Shown piece by piece: positions 46,414-59,173 of a stretch of 64,000 nucleotides of DNA; positions within the stretch are counted from its first letter, which is position 1, and the number at the start of each line of letters is the position of its first letter. Both the position numbers and the translations under genes were made by a program. The notes beneath the pieces were generated by a model that was not told the DNA's origin, ran no database searches, and saw only the letters and a list, made by a program, of their open reading frames with translations. Source of the DNA: Sindora glabra (taxonomy: Eukaryota > Streptophyta > Magnoliopsida > Fabales > Fabaceae); assembly GCA_020226215.1 (NCBI GenBank), contig CM035233.1, positions 18,557,701 through 18,621,700 of the forward strand. The letters run 5' to 3'.

Positions 46414-47534
46414 AATTGTGTTAGATTATCTCAAAATTCAACAAATCTGAAAATAAAAATAGAAAGGTATTCACACCACACTTTAGAAAAAGAAGAATGG
46501 AAGCGATAAATGATGACAAACATGTTATAAAGCATGTAAATCTTTTGACGAGTGAAGAAGAAAACATGCCACAAGGATGAATTATTAATTAGTGAAAATC
46601 AATGCTATAAAGGGTGAATTCCTTTGATAAGTCACAAGTTTATTCAAGAACTTAAGAGAAAATACACTTTCATAAAAAGGCACTTAGTTAAATTCTCAAA
46701 ATTCTAATCTCCAATCTTCAATCTAATTTGGTATAAGGAACAAGTCTCCTTATATAATTCTTTAAAACCTTAATTGAAAATAGGCTCAAATGACATCATA
46801 TTAGCCTAAAACTATTTCACTAACCTAAACCTAATAAAAGTAACACAGTAAGTTACTCATAGTAACATGATAAATATTTAAAACAAAATGGGCCTAAATA
46901 CATTCAACTTAAATTAAAGCCTAAAATGCTTTGAAATGACCTAACACAAAAATAAATAGAAATTAAAGGCCTAAATGATAAATTAAAGCTCAAAATATCA
47001 AATAATAGTAAAAATGGGCTAAAGTGACATCAATTATGATTATGGTTGATATGGCATTAATGAGATGCCATCTCCTTGATGATGTGGCAATGATGTGCAC
47101 CAACTTGGTGATGATGTAGCATAATTCTAATGCATTTGATCAAACTTTCCTCTTAGCTTAATTTATTGTGATTGACCCCTTTAGATTCATATCAAATCTT
47201 TAGCTTCTTTCTTTTCTTTCTCTTTCTAAATCCTAGCTATGTTTTTCAACATATATAAAAGAAAAGAAAATAAAAAGAAGTTCAATTACTTGTACATGGA
47301 CATAAAAAATAAAAAGCATGTTTGCTCCTTAATTTCATATGTTATGTTAACCTTTAGTTATTTTTAAGACAAACATTTAAGCTAGCAAAGGGAGGAATGC
47401 TCTTTTTTATTTATTAAAAAGGCTTTTTCTTTTTACAGTCAAAATCATTAAATCATTAAAATAAACTAGTACATAGAAAGATTATATTAAGATTTCTATA
47501 CTACATATATGTGAAGAGTATGGACATGCTTATA
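46414..47534. other. Intergenic DNA, probably retroelement remnants
   Basis: No gene is seen. At about 47035-47115 short words such as GATGATGTGGCAATGATG repeat, a composition common in Gypsy LTRs, which fits the neighbouring RT fragment. Evidence is weak. Confidence 0.3.
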
Positions 47535-48408
47535 TTATTTTAGGTTAATGGCAAGTAAACTATTGAATACAATAAATAAATTATGAACTTTTAATATTCC
47601 ATAAAATAATCGAAGCCCTTGGAGAAAATACATGATAACAACAATGCCAATAACAAGTAAATAAATCTTTACTTGTTTTACAAGATATCCAAGACCCATA
47701 CCATCCATGAAGTCTTTCACACTACTTCCCTAATTATTTTTAATTGCCTTTTTAAATTCTTCCATAGCCTTCTTAGGATTTATTTATTATGAAATTACAA
47801 ATCCAAGTAAAGCACATACTTAGGGAAAAGTCCACCATTCTTATGATAATACCAATTAGGCCACCAAGTAAATTTGGATATTATTAAAGATAATTAGCAA
47901 ATTTTTCTAATTGCATTGTCAACTTACTTCTAAAGCAAACAAAGGAGAATCATTCCTTTCAACTAGCACCAATATTCCCCTTATCAAATCCTAGAGAAAA
48001 ACATGAAAATCATAGATGTTCCGTAGCAGGAAAAAACATTTGATTGAATCCTTATTTAACTAATTAATTTAAAAAATATCAAAAGAACTAGAAGGCATGT
48101 AAAAACTTGAGCAAAAGAATTCCCAAGGAATGAGCTAGATCAGTGAAAACCACAACAATAGGGTGCCTATTTTTAGAAAATTTAGCACCAAGTGAGGAAG
48201 CACAAGCTGTCTTCCTTACTCCTTTTTTCCTATCAAGCATGTAATATTTCCACTTAGTCCTAGATACCATATCATCAAACCTTGCCTTAGCTTCTATAAA
48301 AGTAGCCACCGATCTCACTAAAATAGAATAAATAATTGTATTCTCACTAACAATAACCATCCATAATAAGAAGTATAAATTGCCTAAGAAAATAATGCAC
48401 TTTTTCAA
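47535..48408 (-). pseudogene. Unidentified minus-strand coding relic (membrane-protein-like)
   Basis: Two open pieces lie in line on the minus strand. The first (48408-48088, 106 codons) has a hydrophobic start, then KARFDDMVSRTKWKYYMLDR, KKGVRKTACASSLGAKFSKN and RHPIVVVFTDLAHSLG. The second (47720-47535, 61 codons) has KDFMDGMGLGYLVKQVKIYL followed by a hydrophobic IGIVVIMYFLQG segment. The composition, with balanced charged and hydrophobic residues and several Trp, Cys and His, looks like a real conserved protein rather than AT-rich noise. I cannot name the family. The linking sequence contains stops and no splice model was clear, so a gene fragment or pseudogene is most likely. Confidence 0.4.
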
Positions 48409-50683
48409 GTCTCACATTGAAAATCAAGCCCTAACAAATCATGACATTTTCAAATAAAAATGTAAAATTACAATTTAGATTTCCAAAGGAACAATATAAA
48501 AGCTTAATTGCCTTTATTGATTTATAAGGAAACTAAACTACATTAATTTATGGTACATATTTCACCATAAAGCATGATGAAGTCTACACTATTTTAATAC
48601 AAAAGATTCTTGAACTGTCCATTACTTAAATGGAAAAAATAAGATTCCTGGGCAAACTTTTTTTACTCCTAAGAAAATGTCCAAAAAAAAAATTAAAATT
48701 GCATCCTCTAACTACTAAATGATTTTTACAAAAACCACTCACATGTATGTTCTTCCTCTTCTTTACTTGATTCTATTTTCTATATCTCTTTCTTTCCTCA
48801 TAACTAATCATTTTTCATTTCTTTCTCTTCCCTTCTCAATACTCAATATGCATACAATGTTACTTACATGAATTAAAAGGAAGAAATCCATCATAGGGGG
48901 CAAAAAAAAAGGAGAAACCAATGATAATATGGGTTCGTTCAATCCAATATACTAATACAAAGTAACAATTTTACTAATATTAACAAATGAATCATAACAA
49001 AAAAATAGATTTAAAAATATGATACTACCCACCTAAGAAAATTCACATGTTTAAGCAAAATTTATTACAAAAATATTTAGGATAATAAATTTTAGAATGA
49101 TTTTTTGATGAACTTTCAGGAGGCAGAAAAAGTAACAAAGCTAAGGCTATTCGAGAAATGAAGAGCAAATGGTGAAAAGGTTCTAGGTTGGTAGGAAAGC
49201 ACACCCTTAATTACCATAGAATTTCTATTAAGAGAAGATGAAAATGTGAAAAAAAAAAAACATGTGTAGCCATGTTTTGCAAAGATTGCTGGCGACTAGT
49301 AGCAAGAAGCTTAGAGTAGTTAAATTAGAGGACTTGCAGAGAAATGCAACCTACATATCCATGGCTAGCCACTTTGGGGAAGGACATGAGTTTTTCAGGT
49401 TGAGTTTTATCATTATATTATGCCATGAGTAAACTACTATAGCAAAGCCTGAAAATTTGGAAAAACATTTTCAAGCTTCATGCATCTTCAAAACAATTTC
49501 ATCCTCTTATAAATACTGATTTAGGAAAATTACTTTGTATGCATGTAATTTCTCCCATTTTTCACATAGTTCACATATGATTTTAAATATTAAAATTCAT
49601 GCATATGTACTTTTTTTGGCAAATTCATGCATATATGTTTTTAACCATGAATTATGTTCATTTACATTATTTTCTATCTAAAATTTGATAAAAAGATTTG
49701 TATCATTTTCATGTAATATTTACTTTCTTAAATTTTAACTCATTTTGATATTCAATCAAAATTAAATTATCTAAAAAAAACTAACTTTTATTGAAGATTT
49801 ATCTTCTATAAGTTCAATATTATTTATTATAGGTTAATAACATTTTTTTAAGGGTAAATTACCTTTAAGTAGGTATTAAACTGAGTAAAAATTTGGAAAA
49901 GTAAATATCACATGTAATGCATGCTAACTTTTTTTTGGTTAAATTTCAAAAGGAAAATAGTTTAGGTAGGCAAAGTATTAATGATTGAAGGTACATAAAG
50001 GTAAATTATAACACTTAAAACTGCAAGTGAATTAAGTGAAAAAAAGTGAAACTATAAATAGGTAAAATATAATTTTTCAAAACTATCCATTGTAATTTTT
50101 TATATTAAATACATATCAACATTTGCTTTTGTAATTTAGTAATTTGTCCATTAAATATTATAATTTTTTATATAAAATCTAACCATTTTTTCATTAAATG
50201 TATCATTTTCATAAAAACTTAAAATTTTTTGAAAATCTTTTAGTTGCAACTTTAAGCATTGGTATTGCAATTTTTTATGTCTTTATTATATGTAAAATCT
50301 TTATACACACGTAACTTTTATGAAAAATTCCATAACTTTATATCAAAAACAAGTTTTATGGCTTTGGCAATTAACTTTTATAAAACATCCAACATTTTTT
50401 TAATAGCATACTATAGGAAGAATTTGACTTATTTAAAGTATAAGATAAACTTCAAACCTCTGTCTATTGACAAGTAAAATTTGCTTAGGGCCAGCATGCT
50501 TTTTGGTGATTCAAAACCTTATTCACTCTCTTAATTTTCTCATTATCAACAATCATCATTCACTTTAGTCTTTAAGATATATCTTACACTTTAAATTAGT
50601 TAAATAACTATAGTAAAGCCCTAAATTTCATTTAGTACTGTAAGCAATATTGAAAATGCACTAAGCTGACCAACTTGTAAAAT
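48409..50683. other. AT-rich intergenic DNA
   Basis: No coding region or repeat with definable ends was recognised. The ORF at 50259-50477 is Phe/Lys/Tyr-rich and looks like a chance AT-rich frame. Confidence 0.5.
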
Positions 50684-51226
50684 ATTGGTAATTTGACTTG
50701 AAATTTGACCCAATAAATTAGGTTTATAAACTTAATGAATTAATTCTAAACTTGAAATGGATGACTTGTTTTACTAAATGAATTATGATTAATTTAATCG
50801 TTTGCTTCATAAATTAACTTGATTAGTTGATCATATTTATAAATATATCTTAATATTATTTATGAAATAAATTATGATATTAAATATAATATTATATATT
50901 ATGTAGTCTATTTAAATGGATTTGAATAACATTTTTTTGTATGGTTTTAGACCAAAATAAGTAAATGACTTGAGCTAATAAATAGATATAATATGAGCCA
51001 ACTTGGTTTATTTAGATTTAGATTTATTTATTTGAGATCCTAATTCATTTAAGTAGATCATATGAGCTATTAAATCAAATCAAATAGTTTATGAACTTAA
51101 TTCAAGTTGAATTTAAAATTTTGGTTCATCTAAACATAAGTCAATATCCATGTTAAACTAAATTCATTTTAATCGAATCAAGCTAGTTCACTATTTGACT
51201 TAGGTCAACTTGTATCCATTCCTAAT
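50684..51226. mobile_element. Possible hAT-like MITE
   Basis: The left side reads TATTGGTAATTTGACTTG and the right side, reversed, TAGGAATGGATACAAGTTGACC, both loosely like the TAGGGGTGGCAATTTGAC end at 44532. The interior repeats AATTAATT and AACTTGA-type words. No target duplication is evident. Confidence 0.3.
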
Positions 51227-51270
51227 TATGGATATTTTATGGTTAAAAGCACACTAACTTAATTAAATTA

Positions 51271-52820
51271 TGTTAGGAAATTTAAGAAGATTGCATTGGC
51301 TGCAAACATAACGAAAATTTAATTAAGTCAAATTTTCTTACTAAAAACCACTCATGTAATTAATTTGACTCAATAACAAACAATAAAAAAATGATTTTAC
51401 CTATTTCCTAGTTTTGTGCTTTGAAACTTCAATTAAGAGACTTAAGCATGACTCATTTAAAGTTAGTCCACTCAGTTGGCTTCCATTCCATCATATCTTT
51501 GTGCTAGCATTGGTAAGGAGTAATTGTAGAGAGAATAGGAGAAGTGTGGGCAATTTCTTTGTTATTGATTCAACATATAAGCACACATGTATCAATGGTT
51601 CATGGCTATGACTTTTGTAGTCCCTATGGTCCATATCATTATTAGGGTACTTTCTAACTCTTGTAGACTTCTTTTTATAGTCATCTCATGACTTACCCAT
51701 CAAGTAAGGTCCTACTAGAATCCCATTAGGGCTTTTAAGAACCCTAGTAAAAAATAAATAATATCTTTAAAAATTACCTAATAAATAATTTATTTATTTT
51801 TAAAATATTTCTTGATGGAATATGTAAATAAACTCTTTATTTATATTTATTTCTTTATCTCATTAACTTTCTTATTATTGAATTATCAATTATCTTTATA
51901 ATTGAATTAATTCTCTCTAAATACATCCGATCTTGTGTATGGGTGATGATTAAATTAAACTTTTTTAATCTAATATTTAGAATCAATCTTATTAATTTTA
52001 AATCCTAAAAATAATGATTAACATCCAACATTTTGTTGAACTAGTTAACATGAATTATGAATATGAATTTTTTTAGTTACAATTACCATTTACTAAAATC
52101 CTTTCATTATATAATGTTTTGGTCAAACTTAGGGCATGGTGTATTAGTTAAAACCCTAATTATTCTACTACTATGTATCCAATCAAGAATTTATGATTTA
52201 TTATGTGAACCTTACCTTGACCAAAGATTTTTAATTCATGATTCGTAAGATAACAAAGGATATCCTCTTCTTTTTGTAAGAAATTATGAATTCCTTATTA
52301 GCATTCACAAATTTTATATATGATAAAATTATACCTAATATATATGCTTTGGATGATGCTTAGAAATTAGGACACTATTAAAGTATAATGTACCATATAT
52401 AAGACTACCATGATGTCTTAGGTTAAAGGACTAACTTTGCATCATTGCAATATAATAATTCCAATTTGACTTATCCACATAGAAACTTTTAAAGAGTCAA
52501 CTTAATAACTTATTAATCTAATGAGCTGCTACATATATGCACTAGTGCCACCACACTAATGTCTATGAATTGAGACACCCTTCCCCTTGAGTATGCATCG
52601 TATGTACTCGTCTATCTAAGTCATTAGTATCCATTCATAATAACTTTATAACTAGAAGTATTTTAAAATCTATGCTTGTAAGGAATATATTTCATGACTA
52701 TCATCGCATAACCATATTCCATAAGCTATCTTAATTTTTAGACTTTATTAAATATAAATAATAATAATTTTTATTCTACTACATTACATGTAATTTAACT
52801 TGTAAGGCATAACTCTAATA
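51271..52820 (-). mobile_element. Copia-type LTR, minus orientation
   Basis: On the minus strand the segment starts TATTAGAGTTATGCC (an expected TGTTAGAG start with G to A) and ends TTAAATTTCCTAACA. A TATA box (GACTATAAAAAGAAG) lies at about 51675-51690 on the minus strand, leaving about 400 bp of R-U5. U3 contains date-like direct words seen in Copia LTRs (for example CATTAGTGTGGTGGCAC). No PBS adjoins the U5 end and the 5-bp flanks do not match, so this is a relic or solo LTR. ORFs 51414-51611 and 52057-52248 are inside it. Confidence 0.45.
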
Positions 52821-54359
52821 ATATTTTTTTTCATGAGAATTAATTGTTGTAACAATGAATGATGGAATTGTAGTTTTATTTATCACACACAAAATCTATA
52901 TATACTTGCAACTTTTTTTAAAAAAAAATTGTATGATTTTCTTTTTTTAGTGAATCACCTAAGATAACCACTTTGAAGATTAGAACAATAACAAATTTCT
53001 CTCTTCTTAATAAGTATTATCTTTAAGATTCAAACTCTTGCCTATTGACAAGTATAGTCTACCTAGCATTAACTACTTTCCACTAAACCAACTTATTAGT
53101 GATTTATGATTTTCTATGAAAAATTGTAAATTTAATACTTTAAAGTAAAATATTTCACCCTATCTTGAACTTTGCTTTAAATCCATGACCCTTCTTTTAA
53201 CTTTGATATTATATAGATTAATCTAATTAATAGCTACATATCAAGAAAATTTATTTATTTTTATCATGAAAAATAATTAGCATTAATTTCTAAAAAATCT
53301 AATTTGGCTAATGTCAAAAATACCCTTGTTTATATTTGATTTCCTTAAAACAAAAATCATTTTGTAAAAGATTTTTAGAAAATTTCAATTGTTCTCTCTA
53401 AGGGTTTTTGTATCTAACAAAAAGGAGCTCTACGATTATACTCTTTAATGAAAAAGAAGAGCTCTTTGATGCCATCATTTGCTCCATGAAACCTTAAGAT
53501 AAGGCTTTTTTTCACTCTGTGGTGGTTTGTTGATGGACTTTAAAGTGTAGAAATTATATGCAATTTTCCTTAAAAAAACATTTGAACCTATCTCAAATGC
53601 TTGTGATTAATGATTAATTTAATTTAGAAAATTTTGATTTTATTTATAAGAAGGGATTAAGGGTTTGTTCTTCTATTGTGTTGGTATTTTCTTAAAGTGA
53701 AAGTGGTTAGGGTTTTGAAAACCTTATTTATCTTATGTGTATGTGTTTCCTTGAAATTCGTAGAGTTTATCTTAAAATTGAAGTTTAGGACTTTATATAC
53801 CCAAAATAAGAATTTGTATTTACCTAAATTGTTTGTTGTATATGAATTTGAATTTACCCAAAGTGATTCATTCATTTTATAATTAATTTTATTATGAAAT
53901 GATTTAACTTGAAATTGAAAACTTTTTTTTATATAGAATGGATTTTCTTCACTGCTTTTTACATAAGACATAATGATAAGCAGATTATCATTTATAGGAC
54001 TAACATTAATCAATACAATTATTTAAACTTGGTTGATGACATAGATTAATAGGTGTTAGCTTGTACTCTCTTTGGTATTAGTTACACTTATAATGCTAGA
54101 TATAGAATACCTGAGTTTAATTAATACTTGATTGTGATTGATGATAATAATGTGCTTGAAATGTTTATATTTTATAATGCTAAAGTAAATATCTTTTAGA
54201 AAATTATAATGTTATCCTAATCACCTTATTATCACAATATAGAGCACTAACCCTGGCTTACCATTCTAGCTCTTCACTATTGATATGGAATATGAATTTC
54301 ATGACTAACCTTACCTAAATAGTATTGCTTATTTTGAAGCTTAACAATAGCCTAACCTA
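52821..54359. other. AT-rich intergenic DNA
   Basis: No supportable gene. Overlapping open frames on both strands at 53657-54013 are Phe/Lys/Asn-rich and have no recognisable domain. A phrase at 53035-53060 (CTTGCCTATTGACAAGTA) recurs at 50457-50475 as CTGTCTATTGACAAGTA. Confidence 0.4.
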
Positions 54360-54595
54360 TAATTTAATACGAACATAACCTAACCTCAACTATACAACAA
54401 TGTTGTAGTCCTTTCCCACTTATACAGCTAGCCTACAACCTAATATTAACTAAATTACCTAACTAAACATTAGTCCCAAACCTTACCTCAAGCATAAACT
54501 AACTTTTTAACTCAATCCCTACCATAGCCCTAGCCCCAAACTAAACTTAAAACATAGTCCTAACCTCAACCTCAACCTTGAATTGTACTTATAAC
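54360..54595. repeat. CCTAA-rich degenerate tract
   Basis: On the plus strand CCTAAC, CCTAACC, CCTTACC and CCCTAGCC words recur irregularly with a marked shortage of G. The words resemble a heavily decayed telomere-type (CCCTAAA) or simple satellite repeat. No regular period survives. Confidence 0.45.
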
Positions 54596-55394
54596 CAATG
54601 CCAAATAGCCTTAATTCAGAAAAAGTTAATAAAAAGGTGGTTACTTTTTTATGTTGTTTATATTGTTAAATTAGCAAAGATTGATATTTGAATTATTGGT
54701 CTAATATGTAAGCAAAAATAATTGCATCATCATAGTAAACCATAAGCTAACAAACTAAAAGGAAGGTGCTTGCTATTATATCTCAAGCCAACTAATAAGA
54801 ATTTGCTTTTGTAATTATTTTTACTCAAGAATGGGTTGAAAGACAATACTTGAAGGAGAATGCTAAAAGGGCAAGTAAGTATCAAGAAATTATTAGAATT
54901 CTTTGAATATATTGGAAATAAATAACTTATTTAAGTTATTGTATTATTCTTGCAAAAAGCTAAAGAAGAAGTTGCAATCAAAATGGCTCAAGATGTTGTT
55001 ATGCCTTCTAGCCCATCATAAGGAGCTCAACCTTTATTGTTAAGGCTACAAAGAAGCCTATCAAGTTAACTAATGCAATGCACAGAATTTTATGCTTTTT
55101 TTAGCTACATTAGTGTTACAACTCAAAAGAAAACTATTTACTTTTTTTTAGCACAAAGTAATGCGGTCCACACTTGTATAAAAAGTTAGTCCACTTGGCA
55201 ATTTTTTGTTGGTTTAATACTAGAAGTAATAATAGTATTGCCCTAAACATGTTTGGTGAGGGCACACTAGGTTTATTTAATATAAACTAATAGAGATCAT
55301 AGAAATTATTCCATTATTTTGTTAAATCTCATTAATTTTGGTTTTTAAAATTATTGATATTGGTTTTTTTATTATATAATTTCAAGTGGCCATT
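54596..55394. other. AT-rich intergenic DNA
   Basis: Nothing recognisable apart from short A/T homopolymers. Confidence 0.45.
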
Positions 55395-55630
55395 ATATTC
55401 ATAACATTGTTACTGCCATATTATTTTGGCAAATTAGCTGAATGCCACTTAAGTTTGGCAAGCCAATTTAACAAGTTCACTACCATGTTATGTGGGTAAA
55501 TTTTTACAAGTTTAATTATAACAAGTTCAGTGCGATGACTGTGTTATTTTGGCAAATTTCTAGTTCTTTTATCATAACAAGGTCATTTCCATATTATGTT
55601 AGCAATTTAGCTCATTTCCATATGAACTTA
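55395..55630. repeat. Degenerate ~55-65-bp tandem repeat (about 4 units)
   Basis: Units begin near 55402, 55469, 55521 and 55577 with ATAACATTGTTACTGCC, TAACAAGTTCACTACC, TAACAAGTTCAGTGCG and TAACAAGGTCATTTCC. Each continues with a TTAT(T/G)TTGGCAAATT-like stretch. The ORF at 55490-55750 runs through it and is not supported as a gene. Confidence 0.5.
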
Positions 55631-55901
55631 TCGTGGGACATTAATTTATCAATTTTTTTCCAACTTGGTTTCCAAATTACATGGTCAATTTTTGTAAATT
55701 TAAGTTCATTTTTAAAATATACAAGTATATCAACAAATGAAAGTATATGATTAGTTTATGAAATATCAAATTGATGAAACACGAATAAAATAAAAAAAAG
55801 GAATAAAAGTAAAGAAAAATTTCATTCAATAAATGAATTGCATATATTTATAAAGATAAAGCTTTTAAGCTTACATAGATTAACCCCTTCCCATAGTAAA
55901 T

Positions 55902-55930
55902 ATTACAATAATAATAATAATAATAATAAC
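55902..55930. repeat. (AAT)n microsatellite
   Basis: About nine AAT units. Confidence 0.85.
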
Positions 55931-57503
55931 GTAAAATAACCTACACATTTTCTGATGGTGTTGAATGTCATTTCTAGATAATAAACTTCTAAAGATAACT
56001 TGCCATTTCATTCTTCAAATCTTCTATCATAGCAGACCTATCTCCAATTTCATCCCTCACTAAAACTTTTCTCATTTCATCCTTCAAGTAGCTCTTAGCA
56101 TTATTAATTGATGAACATTAAGTAATAAAGCCATGTCCACTATCTCATCCATGGTAAAACATATCCTTAGTTTTTCTTAGATTTTGAAATTTTAATTGAT
56201 CTAAGTTCCCCACATTTGTATCTTTTCTTCAAAAATTTCAGGCTTACTTACATTTCCTAATGATAATAATTTTTACAAAAGAGAAAAATTAAAAAATGGA
56301 TATAAGAAGAAATAGGTAGAAGAGGAAATAGATAGAATGAGATACATAATACAAATTGATAAAGGATAAAATTAGAGAAAATAAGTGACAAAAATTTGTA
56401 ACTATGCCTTGTATTGTTTCTTATTGCAACAAAGGTTACTTCTTATTTATGAAGTTCTACTTATCACCTACAAATGATTTTTAGCACTTTCTTAATGTTA
56501 TTTTAGGGATTAAAAGGTCAAAAATTGTAATTAGTCACTGACTTAATGGAGCCTAATGACATTTGATGCATTTGGACTTATGTGTAAGGCTTGAAAGGGG
56601 AAGGGCTATTTATATTTCCAAGGTAGGCCCGTGTGTATCAAATTTAAGGGGAGGTCCACATAATTAAAGCAAAGTTCGAGAAAGGACAAAGTATTTTACT
56701 TTAAATTTTATATTAAACTCTTTTCAAAGATATATCATAGTAAAACCATAATTTAATACTATCTTTATGTTTTTGTTAAGAACATATTTGCGACATTTGT
56801 TAATAGTAAATTTTCAATTTGTCATAGAAAAAGGTTACAAGTATTTATTTATTTTAAATCTTTAAACTTCAAAGCTTTCTCTTGATTGACTTCGTAAGTT
56901 CCAATTGATCCATTTTTCATTCTTTTTATTTCCATATGAGTTTTTATTGCCATTTCAAATAACGAGCTTAAAAAAAATTTAAAATTCAAGTAAAGATCAT
57001 AATTCATCCAAAATTTAGTAATTATGGTATTAAATTGATGTAAAATTTTAAGAATAATACTGATGTTAAAATATATTTAAATGTTAATATTTGAAGTAAT
57101 AATTTGTTACTTTATTGATGATCAAAATCCTTGGTAGTGCCGTTGAACCTAATATGTTGTATTGGTTACCTTCTCATCATTTCTTTTTTTAAGCTTCCTT
57201 GCTTTTAGGATGTAGCCAAGCTCAATGAAAAAATTATATATTTTAAAGAAAAGTATAACATAGTAAAAGAAAGAATCAAGAAGGTTTTGGTGTTTAAACT
57301 TTAAACATCAATGCTTATATGCGTTATGATTTTCCTTAAGGAATTTAAGATTTTATGTTTCCTACCATGCATCCAAGCAAAAGTTTAAAGTTCAAACTCA
57401 TAAGTTGAAAGTTCTTTTGCTTAAAGCATAGTAAATGAGCAATGAACATTCCTCTCAAATTTTAGGAAAATGTGAAGGTCTATTAAATCATATTGGCTGA
57501 AGT
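55931..57503. other. AT-rich intergenic DNA
   Basis: No gene, RNA or definable element seen up to the LTR at 57504. Confidence 0.45.
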
Positions 57504-59173
57504 TGTCAGGTTTCAGATCATCATACATAGCAAAAATTAAATTTTTTTTATCTAAATCCAACAAAGGATCCATGCAAAAGAGCATAAATCAATGTTAGAG
57601 TTTTACCTTTTGTGTGCTCGCATTCTTTCTAAACAAAACTTTGAAAGACTGAGATGAATCACCAATCAAACGCCGGCTAAAAGGTACAATATTTCTACGG
57701 TATCCACACAGAGTGAACAATGACTTCTCACCCTTTACGAATTTGTTAGGATACATCTCTCTCACTAAGATTAGGATTAATGCATTTTATCGAGTGATTT
57801 AGGGTTTAATGACAGCTCATGTGTGTATTTTAAAGTGTTGCCTTCAAGTTTCTTTTATAGAACTAAGACATGCCACATTCCTAGTCCTACTAGGATAATA
57901 CTTCCAAAATCCTAATCTCACTTAATAACTATCACTTTATCCTTATTATAGAGAGAATGAGGAGAGATAAGACTTATCTATTAATTATCTAATATTAGAT
58001 AATAACATTATCTTATAATATAATTATCTAATATTAAAATAGTATATAGTTATCTTATATTAAAAAATAATATTATCTCATAATAAAATTATTTAATATC
58101 TAATAACGTAATTATCTAATATTATTTTAATATTAAATATTATCACATAATATACCATATGTATTACATGAAAATATATTATTATTTTAATAATATATAT
58201 ATGCACGAAAATAAACTCAATTAATTGAATTTTAGTCCAATTAAAGTTTAATTAATTATTGTCTCATTCTTACTCCTTTTGTGTGATCCTTTAAGTTCTT
58301 ATTACGTTGGTAATAGCTCATTTGTGGACCATAGGTAATGAGCGGTATCTAACAATACATCAATGCCATCTAAGTAGTAAAAATATCTATAACTCAATAT
58401 TCACTTAATGCGTGAATAACACTTTGCAATATAGTCCCTTTTGTAAGGATATCCAAATCGAACTAGAGGTATGGAATACATCATCCTCATTGATGTTTAA
58501 TTTATATTTCTTAATACCGAGTAGACTAACTTAAAGAAATGATCAATATCTCATATTGATCCATTTAAGCATAACCATGTATTTCTTAATCTCACTCAAT
58601 TAAAGGGTCCAAAAATATCACTCCTACTATGTAATAAGAATAAAATTTCCATTTATATCACTCACATCCCTCTGCATGATTTATGACACACTCAATCAAC
58701 GTCCTATAACATATCTTGGTTAAAAGTGATACGGGATGACATCAAAGTGTATGATTCATCATGTAGGGAACCGTAGTGACTTCAAGTCAAAAAACTATGT
58801 GCATTATGGTCACATAAGAATAACTAATGACATATAACAATCTATATGATTTTCTCATTGCGGGCCAGTCCAGTACATCTGTTTACTAATAATATACTCA
58901 TGTATTAACTTGATATCACATATTTATGATTCATAATCATTAATCACTAGACATGCTAGACTTGATGTATTATTACTATTTTTTTACAATAATTCTTGAC
59001 TAGGGATATTTTAGGAATAGTAAAACTATTCCAGGGATAATTATTATATTAAGTTATAAATTGTACAGAATAATGAAAATAAAATATAATAATTGCATTG
59101 TTTAAAATAAAACATAATATATTATACATTATTATAATCATCTTTATAATTGACTCCTAGAACACACCCAACA
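57504..59173 (-). mobile_element. Copia-type solo LTR, second copy in reverse orientation
   Basis: The minus strand aligns along its whole length with 8283-10064. Shared text includes AGGATCACACAAAAGGAGTA, TCATAAATCATGCAGAGGGA, GATATCAAGTTAATACATGA and a TATA box (TCTATAAAAG, about 57852-57861). It starts TGTTGGGTGTG and ends CTGAAACCTGACA. Its U5 is shorter by about 100 bp, which accounts for most of the length difference (1670 versus 1782). Flanks GAAGT (57499-57503) and AAAGC (59174-59178) match at 3 of 5, a decayed target duplication. No internal region adjoins it, so it is a solo LTR. Confidence 0.8.

Noticed and set aside
53657..54013. Minus-strand ORF of 118 codons
   Set aside because: Composition is Asn/Lys/Phe-rich as expected for AT-rich DNA, the opposite strand is equally open, and no motif is recognisable.
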